The translations under genes and the position numbers were made by a program. From UBA11795 sp964652755 (GTDB lineage Bacteria > Chloroflexota > Dehalococcoidia > Lucifugimonadales > UBA826), in the NCBI GenBank assembly GCA_964652755.1, contig CAZZBP010000008.1, forward strand, positions 1 through 47,564: DNA of 47,564 nucleotides. The letters run 5' to 3'. Shown in pieces: positions 1 through 8,676 of the stretch. The notes beneath the pieces are model-generated. The model saw only the letters and a program-made list of their open reading frames with translations. It searched no databases and had not been told where the DNA came from. The stretch's first letter is position 1. Every line of letters starts with the position of its first letter.

Positions 1-1
1 C

Positions 2-472
2 CTACTTGCCACTCAGCGAGCACGGGATGCAGCACCCTTCATCCTTGCGGACATTAATACTGTGGCGATAGGAGGGTTTTCTGGCGGGGATCCTATTTTT
101 AATGTGGATCAGTTCGTCGAATTTGCGGACATTAAAAATGTAGGCTTTTTCCTTATCGGAAATATCGGACCAGATAGACTAAGGCACATTGGTCAACCTC
201 CAACCTGCAATCCAGGTAACCCTCCCCTCGGCATGAATTCTTTTCCTCCTCACTGGCTAAATCTACCTGAATGTCAATCCGGTCAAAACCCGTTTCCAGG
301 CCAGGGGCAAGTTTCTCGGATCCCCCCAAATTTAGCCATAGGGCGAGGCAGCGGTCCAGTAAATACAGGCCCCGGGAAGATATCGGAAACGATACGAACT
401 ACGTGGGTAGATGTATCAGGGCTCGCCTCACTTCCAGCCGGTACGTTGTATAAGAACCCTAACCGTCATTGA
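2..472 (+). CDS. C-terminal part of an ArnT/YkcB-like membrane glycosyltransferase (5' partial)
   Basis: The reading frame is open from the first bases of the window, so the start lies upstream; only about 156 C-terminal residues are present. The segment APFIL...VAIGGFSGGDP followed by a VGFFLIG strand resembles the soluble C-terminal domain found after the membrane helices of YkcA/YkcB-type glycosyltransferase family 39 proteins, which move sugars from polyprenyl-phosphate carriers at the cell surface. The visible part has no transmembrane helix, is rich in Gly, Pro and Asn, and ends in a Trp-containing segment typical of these proteins. The catalytic N-terminal membrane domain cannot be seen. 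The family call rests on the GGFSGGDP motif and is from memory. Confidence 0.6.
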   Translation, partial: LLATQRARDAAPFILADINTVAIGGFSGGDPIFNVDQFVEFADIKNVGFFLIGNIGPDRLRHIGQPPTCNPGNPPLGMNSFPPHWLNLPECQSGQNPFPGQGQVSRIPPNLAIGRGSGPVNTGPGKISETIRTTWVDVSGLASLPAGTLYKNPNRH

Positions 473-578
473 AAGTAAAGAAAGATTGGCTGATACTCGA
501 ATCATAACTAAATGAAAACACAGTTAAAATGATCTCACTTCAAAATTACTTTTCTATGTAATAAACATATTAGGAAAG

Positions 579-1958
579 GTGAACCCTCGTATGACTGGGT
601 TGCGACTGATCTCCATAACCGCATTTGTTGTATTGATAGTTCAATACGGCCTATTAACGATTCCATTAGAATCTTCAACTTCACGAGTTTTAAAAGTGGA
701 GATCAGAGGGCCGATACAGCCCTCAACTGCTTCTTATTTGGAAAGAGTCATAGAAAAAGCTGATGGTACTGGATCTTCCGCCGTACTAATAGAACTGGAC
801 ACGCCGGGAGGGATGCTAGGACCAACCAGAAAAATCGTAACAACTATGATGGCCTCAGAAACTCCAATAATTACTCATGTGACACCTTCAGGAGCTCGGG
901 CTGGGTCGGCTGGAACCTTTATCGTAGCCGCATCCCACATAGCGGCTATGTCACCTGCTACCAACATTGGGGCGGCAACTCCTGTCGGAGCCTCTGGTGA
1001 AGACCTTGGAGAAACTATGGAATCTAAGGCATCGCAGGATGCCGCGGCACTTATACGTAGTATTGCAAAAGAAAGAGGGAGAGATTCTGAAGCTCTAGAA
1101 AGTACTATATTTCGGTCCGCTTCATTCACATCGGAGGAAGCATTAACCGCAGGTATGATCGACCTGATTTCTGATAATACAAGCACTCTGCTTCAAGATG
1201 TGGATGGGCTTAAAGTCACCACCTCCTCTGGATCAGTCACAATTCAAACACTTCAAATTCCGATAGTGGAATTTGAACGGACCATGCTAGAGAAATTTCT
1301 CGACGCGATGGGAAACCCAAACATAACATTTATACTGCTCACGATAGGCAGTATTGCGCTCACACTCGAATTTCTTCAGCCGGGTATAATGATAGGCGCG
1401 TTTGTGGGTATTCTAGCTATGGGGTTGGCATTCGTTGGACTGGGGCAGTTGCCAGTAAACTGGCTTGGAATTGGTTTGCTCGCTGGCGCTGTCATACTTT
1501 TCTTTGTCGAAGCTCAGGCACCTGGTATCGGACTTTACATGGCAGGGGGGCTTATATGTTTCGTATTGGGAGCGTTCCTGCTATTCGGGGGAGTATCGAC
1601 ACCCCCTCTTCACGGATCAGCTTTTTCAGTCAGCACATGGGGCATAGGTTCAGCAAGCGCCATTCTGGCAGGATCTCTACTTCTCGCATTGAAAGCTTTT
1701 ACCGAGGCTGCTGGAAAGGGCATGCCATCTCATGCTGCAGGGATAGTGGGATCTGAAGGCGTAGCTAGAACAAATTTGGACCCATCAGGGTCAGTACAGG
1801 TAGAATCTGAACTGTGGAGCGCTGAAGCTTCTGAAGAAAGTATACCAATCGTCGCGGGAGAAAGGGTAATTGTTAACAGAATAGACGGACTGACAGTGTT
1901 CGTATCGAGAATCGGAGAAGGCAAAAAGGCCAACGGAAAAGAGGAAACTAAGACATGA
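579..1958 (+). CDS. NfeD-family membrane serine protease (ClpP-like domain plus NfeD/OB domain)
   Basis: Long-form NfeD protein of about 459 residues. An N-terminal signal or anchor helix (residues 8-30) precedes a ClpP/SppA-like serine protease domain (about 38-240) with a Ser-Lys dyad: Ser110 in the GSAG motif and Lys150 about 40 residues later. Four to five hydrophobic helices follow (about 245-370), then a C-terminal OB-fold NfeD domain ending near 445. In the family such proteases cut stomatin-like partners, and the next gene is exactly such a partner, overlapping by 4 bp (ATGA), so the pair is translationally coupled. The GTG at 579 or the ATG at 591 could be the start. The ATG has an AAAGGTG Shine-Dalgarno at 576-581 with 9 nt spacing and is slightly better placed. 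Confidence 0.93.
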   Translation: MNPRMTGLRLISITAFVVLIVQYGLLTIPLESSTSRVLKVEIRGPIQPSTASYLERVIEKADGTGSSAVLIELDTPGGMLGPTRKIVTTMMASETPIITHVTPSGARAGSAGTFIVAASHIAAMSPATNIGAATPVGASGEDLGETMESKASQDAAALIRSIAKERGRDSEALESTIFRSASFTSEEALTAGMIDLISDNTSTLLQDVDGLKVTTSSGSVTIQTLQIPIVEFERTMLEKFLDAMGNPNITFILLTIGSIALTLEFLQPGIMIGAFVGILAMGLAFVGLGQLPVNWLGIGLLAGAVILFFVEAQAPGIGLYMAGGLICFVLGAFLLFGGVSTPPLHGSAFSVSTWGIGSASAILAGSLLLALKAFTEAAGKGMPSHAAGIVGSEGVARTNLDPSGSVQVESELWSAEASEESIPIVAGERVIVNRIDGLTVFVSRIGEGKKANGKEETKT

Positions 1959-2851
1959 TTCCATATATAAAAATCGTCAGACAGTATGAACGTCTCGCAG
2001 TATTTACACTGGGAAAATTCAACGAGGCTTCCGGACTTAGGGGACCTGGACTGCAAATACTCATTTGGCCATTTCAGACTTCCACATCTATTGATCTAAG
2101 GGAAGAGGTAATAAGCATACCGGGACAGACAAACATCACCCGCGATAACGCGCCTATTAATATCGATTTTCTTGTCTACTTAAGGCCTATAGAAGAAGTA
2201 GCCCAGAAACTGGTGCTAGAGGTTGTTAATTACCATCAAGCAGTGATTGGAATGGCGACAACTATTTTGAGAGCCGTAATAGGGGAAATGAACCTAGACG
2301 ACGTGCTTTCTCAAAGGGAACGGATAAACGAGGAATTACGAATCAAACTAGATGATGCCACCGGGAGATGGGGAATTAAGGTTTCAGCAGTGGAGATAAA
2401 AGAAATTGAACCTGCTCCTGACATCCAGGAATCAATGAACCGCCAAATGGCGGCCGAAAGAATACGGCGTGCAGATGTAACGGAAGCGGAAGGTAAACGT
2501 CAAGCAGCAATAGCTATTGCTGAGGGAGATAAACAGGCCGATATCCTCAGAGCTGAGGGCAGTCGGCAAGCCGAGATCCTGACTGCTGAGGGCGACCAAC
2601 AGGCAGCCATACTCAGGGCAGAAGGCTTTAGTACTGCCCTTGATAGGATCTATAGGGTGGCGAGTGAGGTCGATACAAACACGCTAAGCCTGCAATATTT
2701 TGAGACATTAAAAGAAATGGGAAGGGGACAGTCGACAAAATTCATTTTCCCGATGGAATTTACAAAATTATTAGGCCCCTTCGCGGCGGCTTTACAAAAC
2801 AGGGATTTACCAAATGGCGAAACGGAGAATCCTGCTTCAAAAGATGACTAA
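1955..2851 (+). CDS. SPFH/band 7 (stomatin/slipin-like) protein, NfeD partner
   Basis: The SPFH domain runs from about residue 5 to 165 (starting IVRQYERLAVFTLGKF). It is followed by an alanine/glutamate-rich coiled coil (about 165-225) made of repeated AEG..QA units, the usual assembly region of stomatins. The start overlaps the NfeD stop (ATGA), the standard genetic pairing of NfeD and SPFH proteins in membrane quality control. Unusually, the hydrophobic helix that normally precedes the SPFH domain is absent: the protein begins directly at the first SPFH strand, and a TAA lies two codons upstream in frame, so no longer start exists. Membrane attachment would then depend on NfeD or on the domain itself. 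Confidence 0.92.
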   Translation: MIPYIKIVRQYERLAVFTLGKFNEASGLRGPGLQILIWPFQTSTSIDLREEVISIPGQTNITRDNAPINIDFLVYLRPIEEVAQKLVLEVVNYHQAVIGMATTILRAVIGEMNLDDVLSQRERINEELRIKLDDATGRWGIKVSAVEIKEIEPAPDIQESMNRQMAAERIRRADVTEAEGKRQAAIAIAEGDKQADILRAEGSRQAEILTAEGDQQAAILRAEGFSTALDRIYRVASEVDTNTLSLQYFETLKEMGRGQSTKFIFPMEFTKLLGPFAAALQNRDLPNGETENPASKDD

Positions 2852-2878
2852 CCCGAATCTGACGCAATTTCAGAATGT

Positions 2879-3199
2879 CTAAGTTCGTTCAGCTATCTTA
2901 TCGTCCGTCGCTACTTCGTGGAATTCAATATCATAGGCTTGTAACAGTGGGAACATCTCTCCATTTGCTCTCTTGACACTGTCTGGGACATTCGGGATTC
3001 GGTTTGATTCGATAGTATCCTGTAACCACTCGGCACAAACTGTTATGTCCGGTGCGGGGGTTCCGGTGCCCGTTATATAAATGGTTGCTGAATTCCGACC
3101 ACTATCATTCTCATATGCCGCACAAATATCACGTAATAGCTTTGCAACTTGCCAGGCATCCTTACGTTCGACTTTGCACACTCTTCTCACCAGAAACAT
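2879..3199 (-). CDS. Small conserved hypothetical protein (possible dimeric alpha-beta barrel)
   Basis: A 106-residue protein with a good TAGGAGG Shine-Dalgarno at about 3207-3213 in front of ATG. I do not recognise a named family. The opening (VRR.CKVERKDAWQVAKLL) and the later AEWLQDTIES segment follow the strand-helix-strand pattern of ABM/Dabb-like dimeric alpha-beta barrel proteins, and I recall similar small proteins of unknown function in Chloroflexota. There is no signal peptide and no membrane helix. It converges on the SPFH gene with 27 bp between the stops and is separated from the next gene by 161 bp, so it looks monocistronic. Confidence 0.6.
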   Translation of the reverse strand: MFLVRRVCKVERKDAWQVAKLLRDICAAYENDSGRNSATIYITGTGTPAPDITVCAEWLQDTIESNRIPNVPDSVKRANGEMFPLLQAYDIEFHEVATDDKIAERT

Positions 3200-3360
3200 A
3201 CCGGAAGCCTCCTAAGTCATAAGGGATCAGATCGATAATATGATAGACGACCATTTTACACAGAAACTTCCTTTAAAAAATAACCTCTGTCATAAGCGAG
3301 AAATCTCCAATACAGTTTGGGCATTAGCGTGCACTAGGCGTATTCTGGTTTGATTTTGGG

Positions 3361-4806
3361 ATGAGAATAAAACTGTTCGATAGATTCTCCAGGGTTGAAT
3401 ACAGTTGGCTGGCTCTTGCCGCCAGTGCTCTTTCTATCTTTGGCACAGTTTTAGACAGAGGCGCATCCAACATAGTACTCCCAAACATTTCGGAAGAGTT
3501 CTCATCAGACCTTCCTACAGTCCAATGGGTTTCAATAGTGTACTTCTTAATGTTGGCCTCGTTTCTTCTACCTATGGGGCGACTATCCGATGTTATTGGC
3601 AAGAAGAGAGTAATTGTAGTTGGGCTCGCAGTATTCACCACCGGTGGAATCCTAAGCGCCATTTCCCCTACCTTTTTAATTTTACTCGGTGGACGGGTAT
3701 TGCAGGGAATCGGAGGCGCAATGATTCAGGGAACGTCTTTTTCTATTGCTGTTCGAGCTTTTGGCACTGAACAGAAGGGTAGAGCCGTGGGATTGGTGTT
3801 AATTTTTGTTGCCTTAGGGAACATATCAGGACCTGCAATTGGGGGACTAGTAGCCTCTATCGCTGGATGGCGAGGCGTATTTATATTTACCTCCATTATC
3901 ACAGCCATAAGTGGGCTGATGGCCGCTCTCATATTAAGAGAAGATGAGAACACGTCCATTGTCTCTGGTTACTTTGACTGGGTCGGTACGTTAATATGCG
4001 TGATGGGGCTAGGTTTCATGCTAAGCGGTATTGCCATGGCATCCCGATCCGAATGGCCTATTTATATCCCTTTCACGTTTATCTCTACTTCATTCATTAT
4101 TATTACAGTTTTCGTATTGTGGTCCCTAAGAAGCACTAACCCTGTACTGGATGTAAGGCTTTTCACTCGCCCTTTGTTTGCCTTGTCGATTACTTCTAAT
4201 CTACTTTGCTTTATAGGCATGGGCTCCGCTTTATTTTTCCTCCCCTTTTACCTCAAATATGTACAGGGATTAGGTCCCAGAGAAATAGGAAGCGTTTTCG
4301 TGCCTGCAGCAATATGCATGGCAATCGCCGGTCCACTTTCAGGCAGAATGTCAGACAGGTTTGGAAATCGGTATTTCACGATTGGAGGACTCGTTCTTTC
4401 GACCATAGGGCTATTAATGATGTCGAGTTTAAATGAATCTTCGGCTAGGTGGTTGCCCTATCTTGCGATAATTCCTGCCACAGTAGGAATGGGAGCTTTT
4501 TATGGTCCGAATAACAGTGCTACATTGAGCCAGTCAGAGGAGAAAACTCAGGGATCTGTTATCGGGCTCATCAATCTAGTTAGAAATTCAGGTAATCTAA
4601 TCTCAATAGCTATATCCGTAATTATTGTTTCGACGATAATGGGATCTCTGGGTTACACGGCCGATTTATCAGCCGTAACCTATGGCTCAGATCCGGGACT
4701 CATTTCTTCTTTCGTATTCGGTATGCGTACATCTTTCGTGATTCTTGCCGGGCTTACGCTCGTAGGAGCGGTGATGTCTTTCTTTGATGACAGCAGAAAA
4801 AATTAG
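3361..4806 (+). CDS. MFS drug:proton antiporter-like transporter, DHA2 (14-helix) family
   Basis: Hydrophobic protein of 481 residues with about 14 predicted helices, the usual length for the EmrB/QacA (DHA2) branch. Helix 1 has the DHA2 hallmark LDRGASNIVLPNI, in which an acidic residue is followed by the VLP motif. The loop after helix 2 is motif A (GRLSDVIGKKR), and helix 5 carries antiporter motif C (SGPAIGGLVASIAGWRG). Family members export drugs, bile acids or other amphiphiles in exchange for protons. No regulator or membrane-fusion partner lies next to it, so the substrate is unknown. The ATG has only a weak upstream Shine-Dalgarno (TTTTGGG). Confidence 0.9.
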   Translation: MRIKLFDRFSRVEYSWLALAASALSIFGTVLDRGASNIVLPNISEEFSSDLPTVQWVSIVYFLMLASFLLPMGRLSDVIGKKRVIVVGLAVFTTGGILSAISPTFLILLGGRVLQGIGGAMIQGTSFSIAVRAFGTEQKGRAVGLVLIFVALGNISGPAIGGLVASIAGWRGVFIFTSIITAISGLMAALILREDENTSIVSGYFDWVGTLICVMGLGFMLSGIAMASRSEWPIYIPFTFISTSFIIITVFVLWSLRSTNPVLDVRLFTRPLFALSITSNLLCFIGMGSALFFLPFYLKYVQGLGPREIGSVFVPAAICMAIAGPLSGRMSDRFGNRYFTIGGLVLSTIGLLMMSSLNESSARWLPYLAIIPATVGMGAFYGPNNSATLSQSEEKTQGSVIGLINLVRNSGNLISIAISVIIVSTIMGSLGYTADLSAVTYGSDPGLISSFVFGMRTSFVILAGLTLVGAVMSFFDDSRKN

Positions 4807-4837
4807 GGTTGTCTGACCTATCAATTCGATAACTCCT

Positions 4838-5980
4838 CTACCTATCTTGAACCGACCCGTCAAATCCTATCGGCGTATCGAGTATCTTAGGGTTTTCCGG
4901 AGTGGCCAGAGCAACCTCATTTAATTCGATTCCCAGTCCTGGTCCGTCAGGTACTGTCAGGTAACCGTCCCTGAGTTCCAACGGATTTACCAATAATTCG
5001 CTTTTAGGCGGATCAGATTCTCCCGTGTATTCTTGAAGGGCAAAATTTGGTATACAAGCATCCAGTTGCACGCAAGCGGCAGTGCTAACTGGCGACAGCG
5101 GGTTGTGGGGTATAACTTTCACGTGTTGCGCTTCAGCCATGGCCGCCACCTTCTTACAACCGGAAAGACCCCCGCAAAGGCATAAATCAGGCCTTACATA
5201 TGAGGCTCCATTAGATTCCAGGAGTTGCTGGTATTCGAAAATTGTCGTGAATCTCTCGCCAGTCGCGATGGGTATATTACATTTTTTCGCGACTTCTCCC
5301 ATTACTGCAGGACTATCAGGTAGCATAGGATCCTCATAAAAGAAGGGGTTGAACTCTTCAAGTCTCCTTCCTAGGGCTATGCTTTCAGCTGGGGCCATCT
5401 GTCGGTGAATTTCGACGCATATATCGACATCAGAGCCTACTGATTCCCTAACCGCTGCGACTCGTTCAACTGCTTCGGCAGCCCATTCGGAGTAGGATCT
5501 GTGGAGGTAATAATCATGTGGGAACGGAGTAAAACGTACCGCCGTAAATCCCTGCGATACAGCTTTTGCGGCATCCTTTGCCAGATCATCGGCAGTACCA
5601 TCTTCTCCAGAATCAACATGCATATAGCAGCGAACCCTATCCCGTGTCTTGCCTCCCATTAGATCGTATATTGGTACCCCCAAACGCTTTCCTTTTATGT
5701 CCCACAGTGCGATATCAATTGCAGAGAGTGCCCCTTGTACAACAGCACCCATGAAGTGGGAAGACCGATACAACCATTGATAATGGTGTTCAATCCTGTG
5801 GGGATCTTTTCCAATAAGATAAGGCTCCATGGTCTCAACCATAGTTTTCGTTGGACGCTGCCAACCGTGTACACCACCTTCCCCTATTCCAACAGTCCCG
5901 TCCTCACAATGGATCTTAATCAAAAGCCACCTATCCCATAAAAACGTTTCTACCCTTTCTATTTTTGTTGGATTAGGCAA
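4838..5980 (-). CDS. Mandelate racemase/enolase-superfamily dehydratase, galactonate dehydratase-like
   Basis: Full-length (380 aa) MR/MLE enzyme with a capping domain (1-115) and a barrel. Predicted Mg ligands are Glu190 (in CVEIHRQ), Glu216 (FYEDP) and Glu242 (ATGERF). His192, two residues after the first ligand, and His292 (PHNPLSP) match the His pair of D-galactonate dehydratase rather than the KxK pair of mandelate racemase. It probably dehydrates a sugar acid or related alpha-hydroxy acid. The start is TTG: AGGAG lies 7 nt upstream and an in-frame TAG sits four codons before it. It diverges from the TPP decarboxylase gene across a 527 bp spacer. The exact substrate cannot be read from sequence. 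Confidence 0.88.
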   Translation of the reverse strand: MPNPTKIERVETFLWDRWLLIKIHCEDGTVGIGEGGVHGWQRPTKTMVETMEPYLIGKDPHRIEHHYQWLYRSSHFMGAVVQGALSAIDIALWDIKGKRLGVPIYDLMGGKTRDRVRCYMHVDSGEDGTADDLAKDAAKAVSQGFTAVRFTPFPHDYYLHRSYSEWAAEAVERVAAVRESVGSDVDICVEIHRQMAPAESIALGRRLEEFNPFFYEDPMLPDSPAVMGEVAKKCNIPIATGERFTTIFEYQQLLESNGASYVRPDLCLCGGLSGCKKVAAMAEAQHVKVIPHNPLSPVSTAACVQLDACIPNFALQEYTGESDPPKSELLVNPLELRDGYLTVPDGPGLGIELNEVALATPENPKILDTPIGFDGSVQDR

Positions 5981-6507
5981 TGAATTCTCCTAAAATTTTT
6001 TTATTCCTATACTAATAAATCCCATGGGCAACTTAGCAATGCCAGTTTATATCACCGCTCATAAAACCACTTCTGGGAGACGATATATATGAATGGAATC
6101 AACATAGACATTCAGCGAAAGAAGCCATACATACGAATTTATCGAAACGACTAACTTTATGCCAAATAGCCTTCTCTGATCCATCAATCACCCTATGTGA
6201 CAAACTTACGAAAAAACCCCACTTTAATTAGGAATCGGGACCGTACTTTTAGAATTAATACCTGGAGATCGGGAAAAGATGAAGCTGAAGCGTCACCTTA
6301 TACGAGCTTGGTTTAGGCTCTGAAATAAAGTTAAACCTGATTAATATTTATCCGCCGGGCATGTTAACCGCCCTGACTTCAACACCTCATGACTATTCAT
6401 TTTAGCGTCTCTACCTAATTGGGCCCTGCAACAACATTGCCGGTATTTGACACTCTATGTACCATTCTGGAAACGCTTCAACGAACCAAAAAAAGAAAGG
6501 GGATTAG
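5981..6507. other. 527 bp intergenic region between divergent genes
   Basis: This spacer holds both promoters for the divergent dehydratase and decarboxylase genes. I found no convincing gene, gene remnant or tRNA on either strand. A TTGACA at 6447-6452 is a perfect -35 element on the plus strand, but no good -10 follows at 16-18 bp. A short open frame around 6070-6225 has no start context and no recognisable product. The Shine-Dalgarno of the downstream gene (AAAGGGGA) is at 6497-6503. Confidence 0.5.
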
Positions 6508-8169
6508 ATGTCACAGCTCATGTCCGGAAAACAGGCAGTTATGGAAATGCTAAAGGCTGAGGGAATCGAATATATATTCGGCAATCCTGGGACCAGTGAG
6601 GGCCCACTCGTCGACATGCTAGGCGAATATCCCGAGTTCAAATACATTATGGCCCTTCAAGAAAGTGTGGCAATGGGGATGGGTGAATCTTACGCACGTT
6701 CAACCAACAAAACCTCTTTTATAAGTTTGCATGTTGATAGTGGATTAGCCAACGGAATAGCTCTGATGCTAGATGCATTAAATACGGGAACGCCTATGGT
6801 TGTAACTTCTGCAAACTATGACGCGCGAAAGATAAATGAGAATAAAACCGATCTTGCAGAACTAGTTCGACCCGTTACGAAATGGTCAGTCGAACTGGAC
6901 CTTCCAGACCAGATTCCAAGTGTTATGAGAAGGGCTTTTAACGAGGCAAATAGCCATCCTAAAGGACCAGTGTACGTAGGGTTCACCTCCAACGCATTAG
7001 AAGGAATCGCAGAGATGAACATCATCCCCTCTGCGCCTGTTCATGATGCAGTCCGACCCGACCCAGAAGGAATACGTGGAGCGGCAAACATGTTGCGGGA
7101 TGCACGGAGCCCGTTGTTGATAGTCGGAGACAGGGTCTCGGACGACGACGGCATGGGCCATGCCGTGGAACTTGCTGAAATTGTGGGCATGCCTGTCTAC
7201 CAGTCACGAGGCGCCGAGGTATCTTTCCCAACCAATCATCCACAATACCTTGGGGTCCACTCCTTAAGGGTTGCAAGTGATCGTGAATCATTGAAGGGAT
7301 ATGACGTAATCCTAACCGTTGGAATGGATACATTTGACGAACTATTCTACTGGGGAGACGTCATTCTGGGTGAGAATAGCCGGCTCATTCATATTGACCC
7401 TATTCCTGGCAGGGTGGGGAAAACCGAACCTACAGATCTTGGAATTATCTCCAATTGCAAGGCGGCGCTTGAAATGTTAAATGACGTCTTGAAAGATACT
7501 GTTAATAAAGAGATAGCGAATAAGCTTCGTAAAGAATCTGTCCAACTTGCTTCAGAGGAACGTCAAACGTACGAAGACTCCGTATCTAGTAAATGGAAGA
7601 ACACCCCGATGTCACCGGCTCGTATGATGTATGAGCTTTCAAAATCGGTGCCTGCTAATTCGATCATAGTTGATGACTCAGTTAGTAATCGTTCAGCCGT
7701 GAGACACTACTTCGAGGGCAAGGCTAGGGACGATATCAGAGGCGTCAGGGGGCAGTCCATTGGAGGTGGAATCGGCGCAACGATGGGAACCCAATGTGCG
7801 TTCCCTGATAGACCTGTCTTCGGAATTATAGGAGACGGAAGCGCTATGATGACAATTCAAGGGCTGTGGACAGCAGCTAACGATGACATCCCATGCGTTT
7901 TCGTGATCTGCAATAACGGAATGTACAGAGTGCTAAAAGTTAATTTCAACATCTATCAGACAGAACTTCTCCAGGAGACAGAGCCCGCAGGTGAAAATCT
8001 TCTTTATTCTAATTTTGAAACACCTTTTGATATATCAGAAATAGCAAAGGGAATGGGGTTACACAGCGAAAGGGTCACGGATCCGTCAGAAATAGGCGCA
8101 GCTGTAAATCGGGCCATCGCTACCGGAAAAGCAGCCGTTCTAGATATTGTCATTGACGGTTCACTCTAA
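6508..8169 (+). CDS. TPP-dependent 2-keto-acid decarboxylase, benzoylformate decarboxylase-like
   Basis: 553 residues with the three-domain layout of the acetolactate synthase/benzoylformate decarboxylase family. Glu52 (ALQES) is the cofactor-activating glutamate. His75 (LHVDSG) lies where benzoylformate decarboxylase has His70, and Thr29 replaces its active-site Ser26. The C-terminal Mg-TPP motif is GDGSAMM at 442-448, closing with NN about 26 residues later. It probably decarboxylates an aromatic or branched 2-keto acid, but oxalyl-CoA or synthase-type chemistry cannot be excluded. The good Shine-Dalgarno AAAGGGGA precedes ATG. The stop codon (TAA) overlaps the ATG of the following gamma-glutamyltranspeptidase remnant as TAATG. 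Confidence 0.88.
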   Translation: MSQLMSGKQAVMEMLKAEGIEYIFGNPGTSEGPLVDMLGEYPEFKYIMALQESVAMGMGESYARSTNKTSFISLHVDSGLANGIALMLDALNTGTPMVVTSANYDARKINENKTDLAELVRPVTKWSVELDLPDQIPSVMRRAFNEANSHPKGPVYVGFTSNALEGIAEMNIIPSAPVHDAVRPDPEGIRGAANMLRDARSPLLIVGDRVSDDDGMGHAVELAEIVGMPVYQSRGAEVSFPTNHPQYLGVHSLRVASDRESLKGYDVILTVGMDTFDELFYWGDVILGENSRLIHIDPIPGRVGKTEPTDLGIISNCKAALEMLNDVLKDTVNKEIANKLRKESVQLASEERQTYEDSVSSKWKNTPMSPARMMYELSKSVPANSIIVDDSVSNRSAVRHYFEGKARDDIRGVRGQSIGGGIGATMGTQCAFPDRPVFGIIGDGSAMMTIQGLWTAANDDIPCVFVICNNGMYRVLKVNFNIYQTELLQETEPAGENLLYSNFETPFDISEIAKGMGLHSERVTDPSEIGAAVNRAIATGKAAVLDIVIDGSL

Positions 8170-8676
8170 TGATTTCCGAGCAACAAATTTGAGACATACA
8201 AACAAGAAGTTATCGGTTCCCGTGGAGTAGCGTCCGCAAATCATCCATTGGCCTCCTTAGCTGGTGTCGAAATGCTGGCATCCGGAGGAAATGCGGTGGA
8301 CGCCGCTGTCGCAGGGATATTCACTCTCACTGTTGTAGAACCGATGATGGTCGGTATAACTGGAGCAGGATTCATAAATCTTTACAATACTGAAGATGAC
8401 CAATCCGTAACCATAGGTAACTACTCAACTGCACCTCTTGCCGCCACGCCTGATATGTATAAGACGGTATCCGACTCCTGGCCCGATTACATGGAGACTA
8501 AGGACCAGGCCAACAAGATAGGATATCTATCAGTTGGAGTGCCCGCAGCACTACAATCCTGGTGCCATATAGAGAATGAGTACGGGAAGCTCGGAATTGA
8601 TATGGGCATTCAGCCTGCAATTCGGCATGCTGAGCAAGGATTTCAGATCATCCCCTGCCAACAAATGGCATTTTAG
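8169..8676 (+). pseudogene. Truncated, frameshifted gamma-glutamyltranspeptidase remnant
   Basis: The open frame from 8173 (first usable codon TTG at 8248) encodes only the N-terminal ~165 residues of a gamma-glutamyltranspeptidase-family proenzyme: VIGSRGVASANHPLA, then GGNAVDAAVAG and APLAATPDMY. Intact relatives are about 530-580 residues and carry the autocatalytic Thr in the missing part. The likely original start is the ATG at 8169 (TAATG coupling with the previous gene), but that frame stops at TGA after seven codons; dropping one T at 8189-8192 restores it. The 3' end runs into the opposite-strand SDR gene, with the last ~29 bp being antisense SDR sequence, so a deletion joined the two. 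No catalytic subunit remains. Confidence 0.75.

Noticed and set aside
6070..6225. Short open frame in the 5981-6507 spacer
   Set aside because: No start context and no similarity I can recognise; expected by chance at this length.
6447..6475. TTGACA as a promoter -35 for the decarboxylase gene
   Set aside because: The hexamer is perfect, but no acceptable -10 follows at 16-18 bp.
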